Shown here piece after piece: positions 1 to 5,890 of a stretch of DNA of 6,585 nucleotides; position 1 is the first letter of the stretch, and each line of letters starts with the position of its first letter. Under the pieces are notes generated by a model. The model was not told the DNA's origin. It did not search any database and was given only the letters and a program-made list of their open reading frames with translations. Position numbers and translations under genes: made by a program. The stretch is from Caldifarciminota bacterium (GTDB lineage: Bacteria; WOR-3; Hydrothermia; WGAB01), in the NCBI GenBank assembly GCA_015489295.1, contig WGAB01000021.1, positions 1 through 6,585 on the forward strand, in the 5' to 3' direction.

Positions 1-164
1 GCGAAGTGGCCCTGATCGTGGCCAGCGTTGCCATCGCCAAGGGCACCATCCAGAAGGACATGTACGGCGTTGCGGTGATGATGACCATGGTCACCACCCT
101 GCTGGCCCCGATTTTCCTGGTGCCCCTGTTCCGCAAAGAAAGGAGTGGCTTGAAAAAAGCGTAG
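1..164 (+). CDS. Cation:proton antiporter-like membrane protein, C-terminal end only
   Basis: The frame opens at base 3 and reads 53 codons to a TAG at 162-164. The 5' part lies outside the window. The first visible residues, EVALIVASVAIAKG, resemble the GEV-(A/G)-LIVAS stretch in the late transmembrane helices of CPA-type Na+/H+ and K+/H+ (Kef-like) antiporters. A second hydrophobic segment, with MMTMVTTLLAPIFLVPLF near residues 26-43, fits the last helix. The protein ends in a short basic tail (RKERSGLKKA) that is probably cytoplasmic. Such proteins exchange Na+ or K+ for H+ across the inner membrane. The ion and subfamily cannot be told from this fragment, and no regulatory RCK/TrkA domain follows. 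The promoter of the next gene begins inside the last codons. Confidence 0.72.
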   Translation, partial: EVALIVASVAIAKGTIQKDMYGVAVMMTMVTTLLAPIFLVPLFRKERSGLKKA

Positions 165-178
165 GATTTTTGTACAAT
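150..178 (+). promoter_or_regulatory. Sigma70-type promoter for the glmL-like gene
   Basis: TTGAAA at 150-155 (5 of 6 matches to the -35 consensus) and TACAAT at 173-178 (5 of 6 to the -10 consensus) are separated by exactly 17 bases. Transcription would start near base 185, leaving a leader of about 23 bases before the ATG at 208. The -35 element lies within the last codons of the antiporter gene. The -10 overlaps a perfect 8-base palindrome, TTGTACAA, at 170-177. This is the best promoter match in the window, though it has no experimental support. Confidence 0.65.
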
Positions 179-207
179 TGGCCGAGAGATCACAGGGGAG
201 TTGAACA

Positions 208-2043
208 ATGGATCAGAAAAAAGAACTGGAAAGGGTTGTTGCAACAGACTGCGGAAGTACCACCACAAAGGCGATCCTCATTGAGAAAGTTGGAGAGGAA
301 CACCGGCTGGTTGCCCGTGGCGAAGCACCCACCACGGTGGAGGCTCCCTTTGAAGATGTCACCCGTGGGGTTCTGAACGCCTTCCGCGAACTGGAAGAAC
401 TCACCGGCCGCAAGATCCTGGACGGCGAAAAGATCATCAAGCCCAAGAAAAGCGAAACCGAAGGGGTGGATCTGTATGTGTCTACCTCCTCGGCCGGCGG
501 CGGTCTCCAGATGCTGGTGGCCGGCGTGGTCAAGAGCATGACCGCAGAGAGTGCGGCCCGCGCGGCCCTGGGCGCCGGCGCCATCGTGATGGAGGTGATT
601 GCCTCCAACGACGGCCGCCTGCCCCACGAACGGGTGGAACTCATCCGCCGGCTCCGGCCCGACATGATCCTGCTGGCCGGCGGCGTCGACGGCGGCACCA
701 AAAAGCATGTCATCGAGCTCGCCGAGTTGATCCGTGCGGCCGATCCCAAGCCCCGCTTCGGCGTCACCTACAAACTTCCCGTGATCTATGCCGGCAACAA
801 GGACGCCCGGGAGGACATCAAAAAAATCCTGGGTGATGTCACCGCTCTGTACATCGTGGACAACATTCGCCCCGTGCTGGAACGCGAGAACCTGGGCCCG
901 GCCCGCGACAAGATCCACGAGCTCTTCATGGAACACGTGATGCAGCACGCCCCGGGGTACGCCAAGCTCATGACCTGGACCGATGTGGAGATCATGCCCA
1001 CCCCGGGTGCCGTGGGCATGCTGGTGGAAAAGGTGGCCCGCAAGGAGAACATCGAGGTGGTGGGCGTGGACATCGGCGGCGCCACCACCGACGTGTTCTC
1101 GGTGTTCAAGGGCGTGTTCAACCGCACGGTATCCGCCAACCTGGGCATGTCGTATTCCATTTCCAATGTGCTGGTGGAGGCCGGCATCGAAAACATCCTG
1201 CGCTGGGTGCCCTTCCACATTGACCCCTCAGACCTCAGGAACCGGATCCGCAACAAGATGATCCGGCCCACTACCATCCCCCAGACCCTGGAGGAACTCA
1301 TCATCGAGCAGGCCATCGCCCGCGAGGCCCTGCGGCTGGCCTTTGAGCACCACAAGGCCATGGCCACTTCGCTGAAGGGCGTGCAGAAGGAACGGACCAT
1401 CTCCGACGCCTTTGACCAGACGCTGTCGGGCGAAACCCTGGTGGACCTGATGAGCCTGAACCTGATCATCGGGTCCGGCGGTGCCCTGTCGCACGCCCCT
1501 CGCCGCGCCCAGGCCGCCCTGATGATGCTGGACGCCTTCCAGCCCGAGGGCATCACCATGCTGGCGGTGGACTCCATCTTCATGATGCCCCACCTGGGCG
1601 TGCTTTCCAAAGTCGACGAAAAGATCGCGACCGAGGTATTCGATCGCGATTGTTTGATTCGTCTCGGCACGGCCATCGCCCCGAAGGGCAAGGCCAAACC
1701 CGGTACCGTGATCCTCCGGGCCACGGTAACCCTGCCCTCCGGCGATACCAAAACCGTGGAGCTCAAGTACGGTGAGATGCTTAAGCTCCCGCTGGGCGTG
1801 GGCGAAAAGGCCCGGGTGGTGCTGGAGCCCGACCGGAAGTTCGATGTGGGCGAGGGCCGGGGCCGTCGGGTGGAAACCGAAGTAGAGGGCGGCGTGGTCG
1901 GCCTGATCTTTGACGGCCGGGGCCGCCCGCTGGAACTGCCCGAAGACGCCCGGGAGCGGGTCGAGAAACTCTCCTCCTGGGTGCTGGCCCTGGAGATTTA
2001 CCCCGAGGACCGGTACCGGACGTTGCTCCAGCGGTCGGCCTGA
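208..2043 (+). CDS. GlmL/MutL-family ASKHA ATPase, long form with C-terminal extension
   Basis: This 611-residue protein belongs to the family of GlmL (MutL), the accessory protein encoded with B12-dependent glutamate mutase and thought to act as an ATP-dependent reactivase or chaperone. It is not the mismatch-repair MutL. The ASKHA-fold motifs are visible: phosphate-1 DCGSTTTK (residues 14-21), phosphate-2 DIGGATTD (288-295) and an adenosine-side GSGGALS (422-428). Family signatures include SSAGGGLQM (from 94) followed by the Ala-rich GAGA region, and LLAGGVDGGT (155-164). The usual family core (about 460 residues in clostridial GlmL) ends around GTAIAP (487-492). Roughly 117 residues follow, with predicted beta-rich character, FDVGEG at 545-550 and GGVVGLIFDGRGRPLELP from 561. 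The ATG has a good Shine-Dalgarno sequence, AGGGGAG at 194-200, 7 bases upstream. No mutase subunit (GlmE/GlmS type) or other B12 enzyme is visible nearby, so the client protein is unknown. Family assignment is firm; function is inferred. Confidence 0.85.
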   Translation: MDQKKELERVVATDCGSTTTKAILIEKVGEEHRLVARGEAPTTVEAPFEDVTRGVLNAFRELEELTGRKILDGEKIIKPKKSETEGVDLYVSTSSAGGGLQMLVAGVVKSMTAESAARAALGAGAIVMEVIASNDGRLPHERVELIRRLRPDMILLAGGVDGGTKKHVIELAELIRAADPKPRFGVTYKLPVIYAGNKDAREDIKKILGDVTALYIVDNIRPVLERENLGPARDKIHELFMEHVMQHAPGYAKLMTWTDVEIMPTPGAVGMLVEKVARKENIEVVGVDIGGATTDVFSVFKGVFNRTVSANLGMSYSISNVLVEAGIENILRWVPFHIDPSDLRNRIRNKMIRPTTIPQTLEELIIEQAIAREALRLAFEHHKAMATSLKGVQKERTISDAFDQTLSGETLVDLMSLNLIIGSGGALSHAPRRAQAALMMLDAFQPEGITMLAVDSIFMMPHLGVLSKVDEKIATEVFDRDCLIRLGTAIAPKGKAKPGTVILRATVTLPSGDTKTVELKYGEMLKLPLGVGEKARVVLEPDRKFDVGEGRGRRVETEVEGGVVGLIFDGRGRPLELPEDARERVEKLSSWVLALEIYPEDRYRTLLQRSA

Positions 2044-2068
2044 CGGCCGAGCCCGAATCCGTTACAAT
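2040..2068 (+). promoter_or_regulatory. Candidate sigma70-type promoter for the diguanylate cyclase gene
   Basis: CTGACG at 2040-2045 (4 of 6 matches to the -35 consensus) and TACAAT at 2063-2068 (5 of 6 to the -10) are 17 bases apart. The -35 contains the TGA stop codon of the glmL-like gene. The -10 hexamer and following T match those upstream of the glmL-like gene. Transcription would begin near 2075, giving a leader of about 30 bases. TATATT at 2074-2079 is a second AT-rich -10 candidate but has no matching -35. Confidence 0.45.
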
Positions 2069-2082
2069 TAGGGTATATTTTT

Positions 2083-2096
2083 CCCGCTTTGGCGGG
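2083..2096 (+). promoter_or_regulatory. Small GC hairpin in the cyclase leader overlapping the ribosome-binding region
   Basis: CCCGC (2083-2087) can pair with GCGGG (2092-2096) around a TTTG loop. The 3' arm includes most of the purine-rich GGGG at 2094-2097, the best Shine-Dalgarno-like stretch before the ATG at 2107. If transcription starts near 2075 the hairpin lies in the mRNA leader and could limit ribosome access. It is not a terminator for the upstream gene, because the T-run precedes the stem. The stem has only 5 pairs, so a regulatory role is uncertain. Confidence 0.3.
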
Positions 2097-2106
2097 GTAG
2101 GCGTCT

Positions 2107-4581
2107 ATGGACCGAGTGTATAAGGACCTTCTGAACCAGGCGAAACTGCCCCCAAGCCGGGCCGGTGAGGCAACGGCCGAAGCCCTGTGGCGCATCACCC
2201 TACCGGGAATCGGGTCGGTTTTGCTCTTCCTGCTGTACATCGTCCTGGCCTACACCCTCCGGGCGAAGTTCCTGATCCTGGCCGGAACCCCACTCCTCAT
2301 CCTGGCCACGTCCGTGGCTGGCTTCGGCTACGGCATCGTTGGCGGGCTCCTGGCGAGCCTGTACGCGTTTCTCCAGTACCTGTTCATCCTGCCGACTATT
2401 GCCCCCAGCCTGTTTTCCGAGTGGGCCTCCACCGAGGTGTTGATTCCCCCCATTCTGGTGGTCATCGCCGGCGCCCTCTCGGGCCTCCTGGGCACCGTCT
2501 ACCAGAACCAGGTGAAGCGGTGGAAAAAAACGAGCCGCGATTACCAGCTCCTCCTCCAGATCGCCGAGGTGTTCTCCTTCGCGCGGGACCTGCAGAAGCT
2601 GCTGGACCGGGCGGTGGCCATCCTGGCGCTGAACCCCAAGTACAGCAATCCTGCCATCCTCCTGTACGACCCGGAACAGGACGACCTGGTGTTCAAGGCG
2701 GGTCAGGGCTACGGGAAACGCATCGATTACCGAATTCCTCTGGGCGAGGGCATCACGGGCCGGGCGGCAAAGGAGCGGCGCGCCATCCTGGTGGGGAACG
2801 TCCAGGAGCGACAGGACTATATTCCCGGCATCCCTCATGCCCGTTCGGAGATTGCCGTTCCGATCCTGCGGGGCGACCAGCTCCTGGGCGTCATCAACGT
2901 GGAATCGGTGTATGCCAATGCCTTTGACGAATCCGATCTCCAGTTCCTCCAGCACGTGGCCATGCTGCTGGCCGTGATGATCGAGCAGGCCCAGGCCTAC
3001 TCCTCGCTGGGGCTCCGCTGGAAAGACCTCAACCACTTTTACTTTTCCATCGCCCAGATCATGACCGCCTCCACCCTGGAGACCATTGACGTCTCCCGGA
3101 TCCTGAACCAGGCGGTTTCCACCCTGCTGAACTTCCAGGACATTCTGGGCAGCCGCATCTGGGTGGCCACCGGCAACTACCTGACCCACAGCGTCACGGC
3201 CACCAACGAGGGGTTCAAGTTTCCGGCCCTGGGGGCCCTGAAGGATCCGCTGGGGCAAGGGGTTTATCTGCAGGCACGGGATCCGATCCTGGAGGCCCTG
3301 CGGTCCCAGGAGGCCCCTGTGGCCGTTGGCATCCGGGATTTCCGCGCTCACCGCTCCCAAACCCGCCTGGAACGGGAAATGCTCCAGATCCTCCAGGGCA
3401 TCCGGATCAACCAGATGGAAGTGCGGTCGCTGGCCCTGTTCCCCATCCATACCCGGAACCGGCTGGCCGGTGTCCTGGCTGTCATCAGCAAGGCCTCGAG
3501 GATCCCGCCGGAACGCCGGGAAATCCTGCAGGTGTTCTCCCGGATCGTCGGGAATCTTCTGGAGCGGATGGAGGTCGAGCGGGTGGTCAAGATGGTGAGC
3601 CGGGTCACCCGGGCCGGCTTCGAGCACACGCGGACCGAAAACTTCATCCACGAGGGTTTCCGCCAGCTGGAAGAGGTCGTGCCGTACCACTTTGTGGCCT
3701 ATTTCCAGGTGGACATCCATCGGAAACAGGCGGTGGTGGGGTACCACTCGGCCAGCCGGCAATCTGAGGTGGGCCAGAGCGTGTTCGGCGGTCAACGGTT
3801 CTCTCTGGAGGAGAACCATCTGGATTCCATCCTGGAAACCCTGACGCCTCTGCGCATCGAGGACACCTTCCGTTCGGACAACACCCCCCTCCTCCTGCAT
3901 CTCCGAAGGGCCGGGCTCCGGAGCGCGGTCATCGTTCCCCTGCACCACCAAAAGAACCTGATGGGCCTGCTGCTGGTGGCCCGCACCCAGGTCGACGCCT
4001 TTTCCGTCCAGGAGGTGGAACGCCTGGAGGAGTTTGCCCAAACCCTGGCCCTTATCCTGGAAAACCTGCAGCTCCGGGATCGGCTGCAGGAGGAATCCAT
4101 TACCGATCCCCTTACGGGCCTCAAGAACCGCCGGTATCTTTTGGAGCGAGCTCAGGACGAAATCGCCCGCGCCCGTCGGAGCGGCGACCACCTGTCGGTG
4201 ATCCTCTTTGACCTCAAGAACTTCAAGGACATCAACGACACCTTCGGCCATCTGGTGGGCGATGAGGTGCTCATGGAGGTGGCCCGACGGTTCGAGTCGG
4301 CCGTGCGGAAGGGCGATATCCTGGGCCGCTACGGCGGCGACGAGTTCGTGGTGGTCCTGCCCGGTGCGAACCAGATCCAGGCAGAGCGCGCAGCCCAGCG
4401 CATCATCCAATTCCTGGAGCCCCCCATCATGGCCCGGGGCCAGGTGTTCCACGTCAAAGTCAACGCGGGGATCGCCACCTTCCCCGACGACGGGGCCGAC
4501 ATCGAAACCCTGCTGGAAGTGGCCGACCAGAGGATGTACAAGGCCAAACTCAAGGGGGTGGCCCTGCTGACCACCTCCTGA
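2107..4581 (+). CDS. Membrane diguanylate cyclase: 4 TM helices, three GAF-like domains, GGDEF
   Basis: This 824-residue protein should make cyclic di-GMP from two GTP at the inner membrane. A short cytoplasmic-looking N-terminus is followed by four hydrophobic segments (about 33-51, 56-72, 75-96 and 111-131), then a basic stretch (KRWKK, 137-141). The first GAF-like domain (about 145-295) is typical, with GEGITG at 213-218 and RSEIAVPI from 246. The second (about 310-490) is more diverged. The third (about 505-655) contains LRSAVIVPL at 604-612. The GGDEF domain starts at SITDPLTGLKNRR (664-676). Its metal and substrate residues are present: D702, N710, D719 and GGDEF at 743-747. The product-inhibition I-site RxxD (R734-D737) sits five residues before GGDEF, so feedback control by c-di-GMP is expected. 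No EAL or HD-GYP domain follows. The GAF ligands are unknown; I see no motif that fixes a chromophore or metal. The ATG at 2107 lies 63 bases after the previous stop and precedes the membrane region, so it is the likely start. Confidence 0.93.
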   Translation: MDRVYKDLLNQAKLPPSRAGEATAEALWRITLPGIGSVLLFLLYIVLAYTLRAKFLILAGTPLLILATSVAGFGYGIVGGLLASLYAFLQYLFILPTIAPSLFSEWASTEVLIPPILVVIAGALSGLLGTVYQNQVKRWKKTSRDYQLLLQIAEVFSFARDLQKLLDRAVAILALNPKYSNPAILLYDPEQDDLVFKAGQGYGKRIDYRIPLGEGITGRAAKERRAILVGNVQERQDYIPGIPHARSEIAVPILRGDQLLGVINVESVYANAFDESDLQFLQHVAMLLAVMIEQAQAYSSLGLRWKDLNHFYFSIAQIMTASTLETIDVSRILNQAVSTLLNFQDILGSRIWVATGNYLTHSVTATNEGFKFPALGALKDPLGQGVYLQARDPILEALRSQEAPVAVGIRDFRAHRSQTRLEREMLQILQGIRINQMEVRSLALFPIHTRNRLAGVLAVISKASRIPPERREILQVFSRIVGNLLERMEVERVVKMVSRVTRAGFEHTRTENFIHEGFRQLEEVVPYHFVAYFQVDIHRKQAVVGYHSASRQSEVGQSVFGGQRFSLEENHLDSILETLTPLRIEDTFRSDNTPLLLHLRRAGLRSAVIVPLHHQKNLMGLLLVARTQVDAFSVQEVERLEEFAQTLALILENLQLRDRLQEESITDPLTGLKNRRYLLERAQDEIARARRSGDHLSVILFDLKNFKDINDTFGHLVGDEVLMEVARRFESAVRKGDILGRYGGDEFVVVLPGANQIQAERAAQRIIQFLEPPIMARGQVFHVKVNAGIATFPDDGADIETLLEVADQRMYKAKLKGVALLTTS

Positions 4582-4585
4582 TTCC

Positions 4586-5800
4586 CTATACCGGAACGCC
4601 CCGCAGTTCCCGGCCCAGGAGTTCCACCAGCCGCACCCGCACCAGCTGGCCTACGACATGGGGCCCTGTGAGCACCACGCGCAGGTAGTTGCCGGTGGTT
4701 CCGCGGACCACTTCTTCGGACAGGCGCTGTTCCACCAGCACCTCCTCCACCCGGCCCACCTGTTGTTCCAGAAAGGCCCGCCGTTTGGCCTCTCCCAGGG
4801 CGATCAGGCGGCGCACCCGGGCCTTGCGCACCGGTGGCGGCACCGGATCTGGCAGTTCGGCGGCCTCGGTGCCCTCCCGGGGCGAGAACTCAAACACATG
4901 CAGGTAGGTGAAGGGCAGGCGCTCCACAAACCGGTAGGTTTCCTCAAAGTCGGCCTCGGTTTCGCCGGGGAACCCGGCGATGAGGTCGGTGCCGATGCCA
5001 GCGTCGGGCATCCGCTCGTGGATTGCCCACACCAGGTTTTCAAACTGCTCCAGGGTATAGGGCCGGCGCATGGCCCGCAGGATGCGCGCGGAGCCCGATT
5101 GCAGGGGCAGGTGGAAATGGCGGGCCATTCGGGGTTCCGAGGCCCAGAAGTCCAGGAGATCGGGCGTCAGGTAGTGGGGCAGGATGGAAGAAAGCCGCAG
5201 CCGCAGTCGCGGCGAAAGGGCCAGGATCCGGCGAAAAAGATCGGCCAGGCGATACCCCAGGTCGCGGCCCCAGCCCCCCACCTGGATGCCGGTGATCACA
5301 ATCTCCTGGAACCCAGCGGCCACGAGGTCCCGGGCCTCCTGCAGCACCTGGTCCAGGGGGCGCGACCGGGCCGGGCCCCGCACCCGGGGCACGATGCAGT
5401 AGGCACACCGAAAACTGCAGCCCTCCTGGATCTTCAGGATGGCCCGGGCCCGCTTCTGCCGAAACGCGGGCAGGGGCTGCCGGGCCTTCAGGTGGTCCAG
5501 TACCTCACCCAGGGTTCCCTGGAAATCGGCGGGCACCCGGCGGCGAAGCGGCACCATGCACCCGGTCAGGATCACCTGGGTTTCGGGCCTGCCCTCCCGG
5601 CGGGCCCGATTCAACAATTTGCGTACATCCCGCTCGGCCTTGTGGGTGACCACACAGGAGTTCACGATGACCACATCGGCCTCGCCGGGATGGTCCACCT
5701 CCCGGTATCCGGACCCCAGAAGGTACCGCCGGAGCACCTCGCTGTCGTACTGGTTCGCCCGGCACCCCAGGGTTTCCAGGTAAAAGGTCTTGCCGGCCAT
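4586..5800 (-). CDS. mtaB: MtaB-type tRNA t6A37 methylthiotransferase (radical SAM)
   Basis: This 404-residue protein is a methylthiotransferase of the MiaB/RimO/MtaB group. MtaB converts t6A37 to ms2t6A37 in tRNAs reading ANN codons, using two [4Fe-4S] clusters and SAM. The N-terminal domain has the three cluster cysteines, C13 (LGCRANQYDSE), C49 (NSCVVTHKAE) and C81 (TGC). The radical-SAM motif CSFRCAYC supplies C128, C132 and C135. The central barrel holds FHLPLQSGS and GTDLIAGFPGET, both typical of the family. A TRAM-like C-terminus (about 338-400) with GTTGNYLRV resembles MtaB. LGCRANQYDSE near the N-terminus also favours MtaB over MiaB or RimO. The protein is somewhat shorter than usual (about 430-450), mainly because only 46 residues separate C81 from C128. 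The ATG start gives the normal family N-terminus. No Shine-Dalgarno sequence precedes it. The gene converges on the cyclase with a 4-base gap and diverges from the barrel gene. Confidence 0.9.
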   Translation of the reverse strand: MAGKTFYLETLGCRANQYDSEVLRRYLLGSGYREVDHPGEADVVIVNSCVVTHKAERDVRKLLNRARREGRPETQVILTGCMVPLRRRVPADFQGTLGEVLDHLKARQPLPAFRQKRARAILKIQEGCSFRCAYCIVPRVRGPARSRPLDQVLQEARDLVAAGFQEIVITGIQVGGWGRDLGYRLADLFRRILALSPRLRLRLSSILPHYLTPDLLDFWASEPRMARHFHLPLQSGSARILRAMRRPYTLEQFENLVWAIHERMPDAGIGTDLIAGFPGETEADFEETYRFVERLPFTYLHVFEFSPREGTEAAELPDPVPPPVRKARVRRLIALGEAKRRAFLEQQVGRVEEVLVEQRLSEEVVRGTTGNYLRVVLTGPHVVGQLVRVRLVELLGRELRGVPV

Positions 5801-5808
5801 GGCGTTTA

Positions 5809-5834
5809 AGTATATGCCCGACCATGTTTCTCAA
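5809..5834 (-). promoter_or_regulatory. Possible promoter for mtaB, giving a leaderless or nearly leaderless mRNA
   Basis: On the minus strand TATACT (5814 down to 5809) matches the -10 consensus at 5 of 6 positions and ends 8 bases before the ATG. TTGAGA (5834 down to 5829) matches the -35 at 5 of 6, but the spacer is only 14 bases, shorter than the usual 16-18. The transcript would start at or within a couple of bases of the start codon. This fits the lack of any purine-rich ribosome-binding site between the -10 and the ATG. The short spacer lowers confidence. Confidence 0.35.
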
Positions 5835-5855
5835 CCATCGGAACCCGCGGGTGCG

Positions 5856-5884
5856 TTGCAGCGGACCGGCTCCTCGCTTACCCT
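5856..5884 (+). promoter_or_regulatory. Possible promoter for the barrel-protein gene, leaderless type
   Basis: TTGCAG at 5856-5861 and TACCCT at 5879-5884 are 17 bases apart. The -10 keeps the three strongest positions (TAnnnT), and the -35 keeps TTG. Only 6 bases separate the -10 from the ATG at 5891, so a start site 7 bases downstream of the -10 would fall on the A of the start codon. No Shine-Dalgarno sequence is visible upstream. The hexamer match is weak in itself; the spacing is what makes it plausible. Confidence 0.3.
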
Positions 5885-5890
5885 TGATGC

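Noticed and set aside
208..2043. DNA mismatch-repair MutL.
   Set aside because: The name is shared only by accident. The protein has ASKHA phosphate motifs and GlmL signatures, not the GHKL ATPase motifs of repair MutL.
2078..2097. T-run plus hairpin as an intrinsic terminator after the glmL-like gene.
   Set aside because: The T-run precedes the stem in the plus direction. In the minus direction the bases after the stem are A-rich, so neither strand has the hairpin-then-T order.
2200..4452. A 750-codon open frame on the minus strand opposite the cyclase.
   Set aside because: It is a by-product of GC-rich codons on the other strand. The translation is low-complexity, rich in His, Gln, Gly and Leu, with no domain, and the cyclase on the plus strand is unambiguous.
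4593..4610. Inverted repeat GGAAC/GTTCC near the convergent gene ends as a terminator.
   Set aside because: The stem is only 5 pairs with an 8-base loop, lies inside the mtaB coding region, and is not followed by a T-run on either strand.
4658..5809. A 383-codon plus-strand open frame opposite mtaB.
   Set aside because: It lies wholly antisense to a clear radical-SAM gene, is rich in Gly, Pro, Gln and His, and has no recognisable motif.
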